Counted from the stretch's first letter, positions 45,216-55,811 are shown. The stretch is DNA of 64,000 bases from Rhododendron vialii (GCF_030253575.1 NC_080567.1:14562501-14626500), one strand, 5' to 3'. The notes: generated by a model not told the origin, from the letters alone. A program made the numbers and translations.

Positions 45216-45552
45216 CAACTTCTTTAAAATTCTCCTATATATACCTCATTAATCCGACCCTAGTTCATACCACAATATTCCCCACGCCCCACTAGTCCAG
45301 AAAGGAGAGAAAAATCGGAGAGAATGAAACTCCAATCCATGGAGTTTTGAGAGAGAAAGTGAGAGAGAGAAAAGTGGATTCTGTACCAAGACCCAACCGA
45401 AACTCGATTCGACCGTTCCAATCTCTTCCTACAACCCGTAGCATCACCAAGCATCGTCCAATTCAATCCTAAGGTCCCCCGATCAAAGAACCCGAAGTCT
45501 TCTTCCCCAAAATTCAAGATTCGTTTTTAATTCAATCTGATCCAATTCTAGG
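45216..45552 (+). repeat. 3' LTR of the outer gypsy element, first piece (5'-truncated)
   Basis: Matches the 5' LTR from 36363 onward, so the first 282 bp of the LTR, the polypurine tract and the pol end are missing. The join shares CAACTTCT with the 5' LTR sequence. The piece ends at the Tat insertion with CTAGG. Confidence 0.9.
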
Positions 45553-46365
45553 TGTAGGGGGATGAAAACAATTGATGCTTCGGATCACCTTGGATTGCAA
45601 CGGCTTATTCGTGCCTTTTCATCGGAACCCTAATTCGTCGTCGGAACCCTAATCTGCAAAATAGACGGGGGGTGAATGCACCTCTGCCTCTTGTGGCAAA
45701 GGCCTTCCAATGGCAAAGTTAGTATCACGTACTTGTCAATAAACCCTAATTATCAGTAGGAAATATCAAATAATGCAACGTATTGCGTACCTTTCACCTT
45801 TAGGTTTACCTTATATTTATAGATTCATGGATGCTTGCTGCCCAATTTTTCCTGTTGCCCTAGGATTCCTATTTCGTATAGGAAACCCTGGATATCAAGG
45901 ACTCTCGTTCCTTAACTAGTTCATTACTTTAATCCTTGTAGGACTCTTTTCCATAACGGGCCGAACATCCCATTCCCGTTGGGTATCTTTTCTAGATCCT
46001 ACTCTCTCGGGATCTTATTCCTTAACGGAATACCACCGTTTCTGGACCCTTCCAGAGTGTTTCCTTTACTCCAACATCTGATTGGATTTCTTTCCCTGTT
46101 CGGCTGTCTCATCGCCAAACAGACTGTATAGACCAGTCACTTCACATGCAACTGGTTTTTATCGTTGTGTTTTGGACAAATGACCTCACATGTCTTCTGT
46201 CTTTATCAGCCGAATAGACTGCATGGATCAATGACTTCCCATATCATTGGTTCATATCGCCGTTCACCACATTGCCCGGTGATAAGTCCTGTCATACTTA
46301 CCGTGTGATCCCAAATATCACGTGTTCGGCAACTAGATGTATCTGTTCGGGAATACCTCCCTACA
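45553..46365 (-). repeat. 3' LTR of the nested Tat element
   Basis: 813 bp. In coding orientation this is the downstream LTR. It differs from the partner at 55812-56624 by scattered substitutions only. Confidence 0.93.
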
Positions 46366-46942
46366 ATTGCTCCCTAGCTTCATTTATCTGCCACTGTTCG
46401 GGGGCAATATATGAAGCTTAGAAACGAATGTTTAGACCAAAGTCTTCTGATCCCGTGCAGTCATTGTATTTAATACTTCATTGATGCTTTTGGCGCCTCT
46501 GTCATTATACCATTTCGGGGTAATGACTCCACGTGGCACGTTTTGTATGCCTAACATTAATTTCGAACTGACGTTCTTTCGAACGGCGTCAGAACGACAT
46601 TTGCTTTCCGTTACTTTTACTTGTAACGGCGTGAAACGAGATGGTTTCGTCTCCGTCTCTTTCACTTAAATCCCAAAGAGGATGTTTTTTGGATTTTTCT
46701 CCAAAGCTTGAGCCTTCTCTTTCTCTCTCTAAAACCAGGCGAATATATCCCGCCTCACATCCGCCATCGCCGTCGTCTGCAAATTCGATTGCGTTCCAGG
46801 GAACCACTGCAATAGTTTCGTAAGACTTCTTATTCTTGCTCCTTCTTGTGTCTTATTCTGAGATTCGATCCAAATTTTTGGTTTTTTAGGGTTTCGATTG
46901 CACCTAGTTTCCGATTCTATCCTGCTCATTTCTTTCGTATCC
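46366..46942 (+). promoter_or_regulatory. leader and presumed promoter of the antisense gene in the Tat element
   Basis: The 577 bp between the LTR and the ATG at 46943 carry a CT-rich tract (about 46711-46731), typical of a plant 5' leader. On the minus strand, the purine-rich AGCTAGGGAGCAA next to the LTR (46367-46379) may be the polypurine tract of the element. Confidence 0.45.
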
Positions 46943-48986
46943 ATGGCGGATGAAAATCTTCCAAAACCCAGTAAGTTTAGGAAACTCTGTGAAACCCCAA
47001 CTGCCATGGCGGCATTTAGGACTGAGTATAGCATTCTTGATAATGTGGGGCTCGAACTTGCCCCTCTAGGAGCAGATAGGGATGGTGGCTTATGGGATAG
47101 AATGTGTATCCCTATTGTGGCCATTGTTGAAGGTGGAGTCCGATTTCCTCTTCACCCATTACTCCGCCAGATCCTAAACTGGTACCGTCTCACCCCCATG
47201 CAAGTATCAACAAACGTTTTTAGGCTGATAATGGGAGTAGTAGCTTTGAATAGGATTCTGGGGACCCAGCTAGGAATTTGGGACATTCAGTGGTGGTACA
47301 GCATTGTACTAAACCCTGAATACAATACTTACTACTTCAAAGTTAGAAGGGCAGAAAAACGTCTCGTGCTAAACCTGCCAGACTCTGCTCGGGATCATGA
47401 AATCGATTTCCTCTACGTCACTGGAGGCTTTGAGCCACTAGGAGAGGATGGTCAGGTGATGGGCCTCTATTGCCCCCACATATGGGGATACCCACGTATG
47501 CTTCTCATTTTTCATTTATGCATTTTGCATTTTCCCTTGTTATTGTACTTCTGCTTATTTTAACCTCTGTTTATGCCTTGACCTACAGCGGAGAATGCTA
47601 ATAGGCGTCCAAGACGTGAACCAAGCTACATCCGAACAGCTGAGATTAACAGGGTTTTGAAGTATTCAGGTGAACCCAGCACCTCAACAGCTGGTCGGGG
47701 TCGGAACGCTGACGTGCTTTTGGGATACGATCCCTATTACAGAGGTGTTATCGATATAAGACTTGCAAACCCAAGTACCAGTGCTGCCTCAACTTCGACC
47801 ATTCCACAGCCGAGGAGTCTAAGATCTAGTGGTGGAGTGACAATCGCCGGGCAGTTGGGTGAAGTCCCTATTTCAGAAGGCGTTCCGCTACCTCGGGTAA
47901 GAGTTCGAAGACCCTTGCTGAGACAGGCTGCCTATCAACCACAGCCCGAACAGTCAGCTCCCAGCCGCGTGACCAGCCAATCCTCCTCTTCAGGTTATTC
48001 TCCATCTCCTCCACACTCAAGCACTATGACACGTCAGCCCTTAAACCTCAGCTCCTTTCTCACCGTCTCTTCTCGGGGACGTGGATCTGGTCGGGTAGCT
48101 TCTACTGGGAACGCTCCTCCCGTACCCCGTCGCAACAGAGGAGGTTCTACCTGCTCCCCTTCATCTACCCAAGGAGCGGATTCTGCTCTCGATGCTGGTG
48201 ACGCTCATCGAGATAAAAGGCCTAGATCCGAAGACCCAGCTAGTACTGCTTCTCAAGCAGATATAGAAACCCATCACCCCACGTCGCCAACTACTCAATT
48301 ACTTCCCCAGACATGGACTCCTCCATTCAGTAGGGGAGACCGTCCCGTTCACGTTGGAGACAGTGCTAGTTCGTCAGAAACAGCACTTGCCCTGGCTCAA
48401 GGGTTGTTACTCCCAGTTGATATGCAGAAAGAATTCGGATCCCCACCTGATCGCCTTGTAGCCACTGGTCTCGTCAGTGGTATTAAGGTAATAACAAAAA
48501 CTTTTCCTTAAACAAGTTTCAACCCTTGTGTTATACTTGATCATTAACTCTTTTGGTATTCCATTGTTCATTCAAAAAATGGTCGTATTGGGACAAAAAC
48601 TTTAAGAGATCGAGCAAGAGCGCAATAGGCTTTTGAAAGATAACACAAGGCAGCTTCAAACAATGACAAGACTGGAGAGAGAGAGAGACAAGGCAAAACT
48701 GGAAGCAGCAGGTACTAAGGAAAAGCTTGAAACTGCTGAGGAGAGTCTCAGCCAAGCACTGTCCGAAATTGATAGTACCAAAAAGGCGGCCTATGAAGAT
48801 GGATACCAGAAGGGCTTCGACGCCATAACAGCAAGTTATGTCGAACAGATGCCAGCCATACAGGACCAGATCTGGGTTGCCAGCTGGAAGGCTTGTCTGA
48901 CAAAAGTTGGTATCGCTGAAGACTCTCCTCTCTGGGTGGAAAATGATCTGCCGAGTAGACATTCTGCAGCAGCTTCTCAGGAATAA
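46943..48986 (+). CDS. antisense spliced gene of the Tat element, Transposase_28-like domain
   Basis: Three exons are inferred: 46943-47495, 47589-48487 and 48609-48986, all with GT..AG borders and a continuous frame of 609 aa. Residues about 55-160 (VRFPLHPLLRQILNWYRLTP, then LGIWDIQWWYSI) match the PF04195 Transposase_28 (putative gypsy-type transposon) pattern. Exon 2 then encodes a long Ser/Pro/Arg-rich disordered region, and exon 3 a coiled coil (LERERDKAKLEAA, KLETAEESLSQAL) followed by a compact tail. The frame continues for 73 more codons past the TAA at 48984 to 49205, so the stop may be a recent truncation. Antisense extra ORFs with this domain are known in Tat elements; the function is not known. 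It lies opposite to gag-pol and converges on pol. Confidence 0.75.
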
Positions 48987-49205
48987 AAGGAGTCCCCAGA
49001 GGTTGATGTTGAGCAGGAGATTGAAGATTTTGTTAATGCGAGGGAGGATACGCCAACTGACATTCATCCCATACAATCACCTGCTCGGGAATCAACCCTT
49101 GAACCCATTAATTTGGAGGAGAATGCAACTGAAGGTGATACAACTGCGGGAGCCAGTGGAGAGGTTCCAAATGTAACTCGTTCAGAAATCCAAAATTTAG
49201 ATTGA
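48987..49205 (+). pseudogene. in-frame continuation of the antisense gene after its stop
   Basis: Directly after the TAA the same frame stays open for 72 codons of acidic sequence (EIEDFVNAREDTP, LEPINLEENATEG) ending at TGA 49203-49205. The composition fits the upstream protein, which suggests the ancestral stop is here. Confidence 0.6.
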
Positions 49206-49379
49206 CTTGGTAAGTCTGCATAAAGAACTTTAAACAATGTTGGCTGGTCCTACGTGACCATGATATTCGAGCCCTGCGTGGCATCAATACTATTTGATAC
49301 TTTGCATGACACAGGTATTCGGCCCCTTGTGGCATAACTATATCATTTGCTCGGTTCCCCTCGTTTTTGCATCTGTTCG

Positions 49380-49885
49380 GATGCAAATAGTTTTATCTAA
49401 GTATTTCGTACTTGGATCCGTGTAATCACATGTTTGCTTGCATATAAGCATTCAGTATTTAGCAAATATTGTGAACATCATTCCACTTTTTGTTCTTTCT
49501 AAGTTTCTCGTACTTAAATGCTTTTCTAAGTCTCTTGTACTTTCAAGTTTCACGTACTTAAAAACCATACAAGTGTTGTATACTTGTATGTGTTTAACTT
49601 TTTAAGTTGCACGTACTTAAAAATCATACAAGTTTTCATACTTGTACTCGTTAAGTTTCACGTACTTAAAAATCATACAAGTTTTTCATACTTGTATTCG
49701 TACACCATTTAAGTTTCACGTACTTAAATGTATAGGTGTTTGTTTGAACTGAATTTAAGTTGCACGTACTTAAAAAAGTTCTAAGTTTCTTGTACTTAAA
49801 AACTTTCTGAATGTCACGTACTTTTGAACTGATTGTAAGTTTTACGTACTTAAAATCTTTCTAAGTTTCTCGTACTTCTTTTGAA
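49380..49885. repeat. short tandem repeats with AAGTTTCACGTACTTAAA units
   Basis: About a dozen copies of AAGTTTCACGTACTTAAA or its TCTCGTACTT variant lie at irregular spacing, interleaved with ATACAAGTTTTCATACTTGTA palindromic words. The block lies between the ends of the two convergent transcription units of the Tat element. Confidence 0.8.
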
Positions 49886-50124
49886 CGGAGTTGTCTGTTC
49901 CCTGCTCCCCAATACGAATGAGGGAAACCAAGCCCGTAGTTCGTATTTTTTAGACAAAAACCAAGAACGCAATATTTAAAAAGTGATTTTATTCATAATC
50001 TGCCAAACTCAAGAGGGCGTTATTCGTACCCCTTGCAACTAAAATAACAAAACTAGAACAAGGGAATTATATTCGTAACTCCCACATAAGCACGTAGTGC
50101 GATCTAAAACAGAACTTAATGCTT

Positions 50125-50480
50125 CTAAATAAAGAATTTTCGTAGATTATGGACATTCCAAGGCCTCGGAATTGGATTACCATCCAAATCTGCCAATTTA
50201 TAGGCCCCTATGCCTACAATCTCGGTTACTCGATATGGGCCTTCCCAGTTTGCCCCCAACTTGCCTTCGTTGGCCACCTTGGTGTTGCCGAGCATCTTTC
50301 GTAGTACTAGGTCTCCAACACCAAATTCTCGAGGATGAACGTGCTTATTATAGCTCTTCATCAACTGTTCCTAGTAGGACGCCAGATGGACCAAGGCACT
50401 TTCCCTCCTCTCCTCGGCGAGGTCAAGCTCAATTTCAAGGGCCTTATCATTGCCCCGCTTGCGACTAATGCGGTCCTATT
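50125..50480 (-). pseudogene. C-terminal end of Tat integrase, detached by a frameshift and a stop
   Basis: The frame encoding HPREFGVGDLVLRKML, NWEGPYRV and GAYKLADLDG is the usual integrase C-terminal end of this group. It is separated from the main pol frame by a 1-nt change near 50460 and by a TAG at 50371-50373. Confidence 0.85.
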
Positions 50481-53399
50481 GGTCAGAAGACCAACTTCCA
50501 GAGGTATGACAGCCTCTGTTCCATATGCCAATGAATAGGGGGTCTCTCCCGTAGACCTTCTAGGCGTTGTTCGGTGAGCCCATAGTACTAATGGTAACTC
50601 GTCAGGCCACTTCCCTTTGGCTTTGTCCAGCCTCTTCTTGATCCCGTCAAGGATAGTTTTATTAGACGCCTCTGTCTGCCCATTACTCTGAGGGCAAGTT
50701 GGGGTTGAATAATAATTTCGTATTCCGTACTGGACACAAAAAGCCTTAAATTTCTTCTGAAATTGGGATCCATTGTCTGTAATTAATGAGTAAGGGACCC
50801 CAAAGCGAGTGATGATGCTCTTCCACACGAACCTTTCTATCATAGGTTTAGTGATTTTGGCCAATGGTTCTGCCTCAATCCACTTAGTGAAATAGTCTGT
50901 TGCAACTAGCAGGAATTTTTGATTCCCAGTTGCTTTGTGTAGGGGACCCACGATGTCCATTCCCCATTGAGCAAATGGCCAAGGACTTGTCAAAGGCACC
51001 AGATCCTCGGCTGGTGTTCGAATCATTGGTGAGAATTTTTGACATTTTTCACAAATTTTCACATACACCTTTGCATCTTCCTGCATGTATGGCCACCAGT
51101 AGCCTTGGGTAATTGCTTGGTGGGCAATGGATCTGCCTCCAGCATGGCTCCCACATGTTCCCTCGTGGATTTCATGAAGAAATTTCTGCACCATCTCAGG
51201 ATGTACGCATAGCAAATACGGGCCTGTAAAGGATTTTCTGTATAACTTACCCTCTGGGGACAGCCAAAACCTAGCAGATTTGATCTTTATCTTATGAGCC
51301 TCCTTTTTGTCAGAAGGGAGTATCTCGTCTCGTAAGAACTCTATGATTGGGTCCATCCAACTTGGTCCTTGGTTCACATCCAAGACCAAGTCCACACTTC
51401 TCCCAATGCTCGACTCACTCAAATATTCTACTGCCACCTTCCTTTTGAACTCAGTTGGTACAGCTGTAGCCAACCAAGCTAACGAATCTGCTTGAGCATT
51501 TTGTCCGGAACTTATCTGTTCAATGTATGCCCTTTCGAAGGTATCAAGCAGGTCTTTGGCTGCCTGTACGTAGGCTTCCATCTTTTCACTTCGGGTTTCA
51601 TATTCCCCGGACAGCTGATTAACCACAAGTTGTGAATCACAATACACCCTAACCCGTTCTGCTTTTAGGGTTTTTGCACTCCTCAAGCCAGCTAAAAGTG
51701 CCTCGTACTCCGCCACATTGTTTGATGCACTAAAATCGAGTCGAACAGATAGTTCGATCAGTACTCCTTCAGGAGGAAAAAGGACAACCCCAATTCCTGA
51801 ACCAGTATTATATGCTGATCCATCAACAAATAACTTCCATTCCATAGGGTCCTGTTCGGCTGAGGGTTGAATCTTCATGGGTGATGTCTTAGTCGCCTGT
51901 TCCTTTCTCGTAGGAGGTAGGGGAGCCACCGTAGGAGAAAACTCTGCCACAAAATCTGCCAATACTTGGCCTTTGATTGCTGTGCGTGGCTGGTAATCGA
52001 GATCGTACTGACTTAACTCGACGGACCACGTCGAGATCCTTCCCGAAAAGTCTGCTTTTCGTAGTAGTGATTTCAATGGAAACTCAGTATAAACCACAAC
52101 CTTGTGGCTTTGGAAGTAGTGTGGCAGTTTCCTTGTGGCTGTTCTAAGTGCCAGGACAAGTTTTTCTAAGGGCAGATATCTCGTCTCTGCATCCAGTAGC
52201 GTCTTGCTAACATAATAAATAGGGATTTGTTCGATTCCCAAATCCCTCAACAGGACTGCACTTACTGCATGCTCAGAAACAGCTAAGTACAAAATTAAAG
52301 ACTCACCTGGCTGTGGAGTTGACAAAAGTGGGGGCTCGGCCAAATACTTTTTTAGGTCCTGGAAGGCATGTTCACACTCTGCTCCCCATTCGAATCCCTC
52401 CCTCTTTTTTAATAATTGAAAGAAGGGTATGCACTTGTCACTTGACCTGCTGATAAATCTATTAAGTGTTGCAGCCATTCCAGTCAACCTCTGGACTTCC
52501 TTAGTGGCTTTGGGACTTTGTAGCCTTTGTAGGGCTGCAATTTGATCAGCGTTAGCCTCAATCCCTCTCATGGTCACCAAATGGCCCAGGAACTTTCCAG
52601 AACCGACTCCAAACGCACATTTCGAGGCGTTGAGTTTCAGTTTGTACTCCCTCAGAATTTCAAAAGCTTCTTTTAAATCAGCTATATGCCCCCGTTTATC
52701 TTGACTTTTCACCACCATATCATCTATGTAAACTTCCATAGTCTTTCCAAGAAGCCTTTTGAACATAATGGTTGCAAGTCTTTGGTATGTTGCCCCAGCA
52801 TTCTTTAGCCCAAACGGCATAATACTATAGCAGTACAACCCTCGTGGTGTGATAAATGAAGTCTTCTCTTGATCAGGCCCAAACATAGCAATCTGATGAT
52901 ATCCTCGATATGCATTGAGAAAACTCATTCGCTCATAACCAGCGGTTGAGTCAACCAACTGGTCAATCCTTGGAAGAGGAAAACTATCTTTTGTACATGC
53001 CTTGTTTAGGTCTGTGAAGTCTACGCAGACACGCCACTTCCCATTCTTTTTCTTCACCACAACGATGTTGGATAACCACTCTAGGTAGTAGACTTCACGT
53101 ATTGCTTTGGCCTCCAGTAAACGATCGACCTCTTCAATTACTGCATCCAAATGCTGCACGGCTGCCCTCCATTTTTTCTGAATGATCGGCTTATGCTGAG
53201 GATCAATGTTTAAATGATGACAAATCACACCTGCATCTACTCCGGGCATTTCCTCTGGTACCCATGCAAATACATCAACATATTCTTTCAGAAATCTTAT
53301 TGATTCAGCCTTTTCGTCCGCTGGTAATGATTCTCTGATTAAGAAATATCTTTCAGGATCAGTCTCGTTGATCTGAATTTTCTCCAAGCCTTCAACCAC
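50361..53399 (-). CDS. Tat element pol: reverse transcriptase, RNase H, integrase
   Basis: A 1012-codon uninterrupted frame. RT is at about residues 60-330, with YIDD at 224-227. The motif A residue is Asn 162 (SFLNAYRGYHQI) where the family has Asp. A first RNase H follows, then a second RNase H-like domain starting KLFVDGSAYNTGSG, the dual arrangement common in Tat. The integrase has a zinc finger (HEGTCGSHAGG, then CEKCQKF) and core motifs (WGMDIVGPL, SLITDNGSQF, TEASNKTI). The natural N terminus lies upstream of the first Met. The frame differs from gag by one position, with a roughly 30-nt overlap at 53453-53486. The last 30 residues are out of frame with the family. Confidence 0.92.
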   Translation of the reverse strand: MVEGLEKIQINETDPERYFLIRESLPADEKAESIRFLKEYVDVFAWVPEEMPGVDAGVICHHLNIDPQHKPIIQKKWRAAVQHLDAVIEEVDRLLEAKAIREVYYLEWLSNIVVVKKKNGKWRVCVDFTDLNKACTKDSFPLPRIDQLVDSTAGYERMSFLNAYRGYHQIAMFGPDQEKTSFITPRGLYCYSIMPFGLKNAGATYQRLATIMFKRLLGKTMEVYIDDMVVKSQDKRGHIADLKEAFEILREYKLKLNASKCAFGVGSGKFLGHLVTMRGIEANADQIAALQRLQSPKATKEVQRLTGMAATLNRFISRSSDKCIPFFQLLKKREGFEWGAECEHAFQDLKKYLAEPPLLSTPQPGESLILYLAVSEHAVSAVLLRDLGIEQIPIYYVSKTLLDAETRYLPLEKLVLALRTATRKLPHYFQSHKVVVYTEFPLKSLLRKADFSGRISTWSVELSQYDLDYQPRTAIKGQVLADFVAEFSPTVAPLPPTRKEQATKTSPMKIQPSAEQDPMEWKLFVDGSAYNTGSGIGVVLFPPEGVLIELSVRLDFSASNNVAEYEALLAGLRSAKTLKAERVRVYCDSQLVVNQLSGEYETRSEKMEAYVQAAKDLLDTFERAYIEQISSGQNAQADSLAWLATAVPTEFKRKVAVEYLSESSIGRSVDLVLDVNQGPSWMDPIIEFLRDEILPSDKKEAHKIKIKSARFWLSPEGKLYRKSFTGPYLLCVHPEMVQKFLHEIHEGTCGSHAGGRSIAHQAITQGYWWPYMQEDAKVYVKICEKCQKFSPMIRTPAEDLVPLTSPWPFAQWGMDIVGPLHKATGNQKFLLVATDYFTKWIEAEPLAKITKPMIERFVWKSIITRFGVPYSLITDNGSQFQKKFKAFCVQYGIRNYYSTPTCPQSNGQTEASNKTILDGIKKRLDKAKGKWPDELPLVLWAHRTTPRRSTGETPYSLAYGTEAVIPLEVGLLTNRTALVASGAMIRPLKLSLTSPRRGGKVPWSIWRPTRNS

Positions 53400-53452
53400 C
53401 TTTTCAGCCGGACTTCTTCCAACATCCTCGATAGTTGGTTGATCTGGTATTT

Positions 53453-55810
53453 CTAATGTATGAATGTGGTGGGCCTTTGGGGCTCTTTAATGATGGAAAT
53501 TAAACATTGTTGGGCCACTTTCTGATTGCCTCTAAGTACCTCAACCCCATTCGATCCTAGAAATTTAACCATCTGGTGATAAGTCAAGGAGACTGCTCTC
53601 ATCTTGTGCAACCATGTCCTCCCTATAATCGCGTTATAGGAAGAAGGAACATCGATAACTAAAAAATTTGTCCTTAATACCACTGATCCAGCCCGAACAG
53701 GTAGTGTTACCTTTCCAAGAGGCCAGACTGCTCCTGCACCGAACCCAATCAAAGGTGTCGTAGATTGCTCTAAGTCTGTTTGGGTCAGCCCCAGCTTTTT
53801 GAACGCATCGTAGTACATCACCTCTGTACAACTTCCTGAGTCCACTAGAATCCTCTCAATGTCATATTCCCCAACTCGCAGGGTTATGACCAAAGCATCA
53901 TTGTGGGGTATTTGGACTTCTCCCAGGTCATCATCTGTGAATGCTATGCTATCATTGCACACATCATTCTCTCGCCCTCTCTTGTTTCCCAGTCGCATTA
54001 CATGCTGGTCGTGCTTGACTTGCCTTTGTAACAGCCTAACTTCATTTCTCGTATAAGGTGTGGCCAACCCATGTATCATGTGGATTACTCCTTTAGGATT
54101 TTGCTCGTAACCCAGTTCCATGGCTTTCCTTTTCTCCTTTGGATCCTCCTGGATAAATTCCTTGAGATAGCCCCGAGAGACCAAATCATCAAGGTGTCTC
54201 TTGTACATCTCACAATCCTCAGTCATATGGCCCCAATCTTTATGGTAACTGCAGTGCTGATTCGTAGCACGTTTTGCATCCTTGTCTCCGTCTAAACTCG
54301 GGGGCCATTTAAAATATGGCTGATTCTTTATTCGATAAAGAATCCTATAAATTGGTTCCTTCCAAGCCGTAGTGATAGAAAAGAAAGATTTGGGGTCAGG
54401 AGCTTGCTTATCCTTGTACGGCTCTTTCTTAGCCTGCCCATACTCCCTTCTCTCTCTATAAGTTTTGGGCTCTGGCTTATCCAATTTTTTGACAGGTGCC
54501 TTCGACTGTTCGGCAACAGTCCTGCCATCCTCACGGAGTATGTCATCCTCCATTCTGGCGTATTGCTCTATGCGTTCCATCAGTTTAGCCAACGTAGCTA
54601 CTGGATGTTTATTCAATGAGCGACGCAGCTCTCCCCGAACTGGCAAACCAGTCTTGAAGGTGGCAATTGCATACTCCTCACTGCAGCTTTCAATCTCGTT
54701 GAAAGTTTCCCAGTACTTCTTTGCATAATCCCTGATCTGCTCATTTTCCTCCTGCTTCATGGTGGAAAGACTTTCAAAAGTCTTTGGGGCTTTTCTGCTA
54801 GTCAAGAACCGAGCAGTGAATTCCTCAGCCAATTGCCTCCATCCTCGTATGGATCGTGGGGCCAGTTTATGAAACCAAGCTAATGCCACCTTGCCAAGAC
54901 TGAAGGGGAACATCTTGCATAAGATGGCATCATCCCCCTCATGCATGAACATAGCCTGTTGATAGTGCTGTATGTGAGCTACGGGATCCGTATTTGTCTC
55001 GTAAAGTACGAACGCACCGTGCTTCACTCTGCTCGGCAACCTAGCCTCCTGTAGCCTCCTTGCAAAGAGGGAGGCTGCAATATTACTTAGGGCCTTCCGC
55101 GCTGCTTCTCGTGCAGTTACTGTCCCATCCTCGAGCTCCTTTGACTTGTGAACCGTAGTCTTGACCCAATCAGCATTTGGCCTCTCGTACCTGTCCCGAT
55201 GATGCTTCCTTGTTTCCTCCTCTTCTGGGGTGGAACTTTGGTTTCTGCTCCTCCTTTTTTGTGAAGAAGCCCTTCTTTCCGGTGTTCGGCTTTTACTTCT
55301 GCTTCTCCTTTTTCGTGGAGAAGCTTCGTATTGCCCAATGATAGGACTCCTGCTCCTTCTCCCTCGTGAATGAGCCTGCTTATGGACTACCAAAGTCCGT
55401 CTGTCCTTTTGGGAATTCCTTCGAGAAAGTCCGGAGTCTTCTGGGTGCTCTCGTACCCGTTGCAATTCCTGTATCTCGTACTCTCGTTTTCTAATCAAAC
55501 GAGCGTACTCCTCGATTTTCCTTCTCTTTTTATCAAGGACATCATTATCATTGTGTATACTTCTTGAATGGGTGACTGACTCTTCTCTTCGATGAGATTT
55601 ACTCCTTCTCGTGGAGTCAGTAGCAGTTTTGTCTCCTTTTTCTTTGGAGTTATCTCTGCCATGTCTACCAGTGGGCTTTCTCGGAGCACTTGGTGGGGAT
55701 TTATCTCTTCCCCCATCCAACTGGTCCTTTGGACTAAACGGAGTAACTGAATCTTCTTCCATCATGATTATTTTTAAAAAAATTGGTTCGTTTCCCACAG
55801 ACGGCGCCAA
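53453..55810 (-). CDS. Tat element gag-protease
   Basis: A 785-codon open frame starting one base inside the LTR border. The real start may be the later Met of MMEEDSVTPFS. The first 210 residues are highly charged and Arg/Ser-rich (RRSRSRSKSR-like words). The gag core is at about residues 255-395 (FVLYETNTDPVAHIQHYQ, FPFSLGKVALAWF, FTARFLTSRKAPKTFESL). A zinc-knuckle-like CSYHKDWGHMTEDC is at about 519-532, and an aspartic protease with DSGS (D657) and IIGRTWLH near 710-720. The protein packages the element RNA and processes the polyprotein. No stop is present over the whole length. Confidence 0.92.
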   Translation of the reverse strand: MAPSVGNEPIFLKIIMMEEDSVTPFSPKDQLDGGRDKSPPSAPRKPTGRHGRDNSKEKGDKTATDSTRRSKSHRREESVTHSRSIHNDNDVLDKKRRKIEEYARLIRKREYEIQELQRVREHPEDSGLSRRNSQKDRRTLVVHKQAHSRGRRSRSPIIGQYEASPRKRRSRSKSRTPERRASSQKRRSRNQSSTPEEEETRKHHRDRYERPNADWVKTTVHKSKELEDGTVTAREAARKALSNIAASLFARRLQEARLPSRVKHGAFVLYETNTDPVAHIQHYQQAMFMHEGDDAILCKMFPFSLGKVALAWFHKLAPRSIRGWRQLAEEFTARFLTSRKAPKTFESLSTMKQEENEQIRDYAKKYWETFNEIESCSEEYAIATFKTGLPVRGELRRSLNKHPVATLAKLMERIEQYARMEDDILREDGRTVAEQSKAPVKKLDKPEPKTYRERREYGQAKKEPYKDKQAPDPKSFFSITTAWKEPIYRILYRIKNQPYFKWPPSLDGDKDAKRATNQHCSYHKDWGHMTEDCEMYKRHLDDLVSRGYLKEFIQEDPKEKRKAMELGYEQNPKGVIHMIHGLATPYTRNEVRLLQRQVKHDQHVMRLGNKRGRENDVCNDSIAFTDDDLGEVQIPHNDALVITLRVGEYDIERILVDSGSCTEVMYYDAFKKLGLTQTDLEQSTTPLIGFGAGAVWPLGKVTLPVRAGSVVLRTNFLVIDVPSSYNAIIGRTWLHKMRAVSLTYHQMVKFLGSNGVEVLRGNQKVAQQCLISIIKEPQRPTTFIH

Positions 55811-55811
55811 T
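55794..55811 (-). promoter_or_regulatory. primer binding site of the Tat element
   Basis: Read on the minus strand, TTGGCGCCGTCTGTGGG follows the LTR directly. TGGCGCC-type sites of this kind are the usual tRNA primer sites in Tat/Athila-related elements; the exact tRNA is not determined here. Confidence 0.65.
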
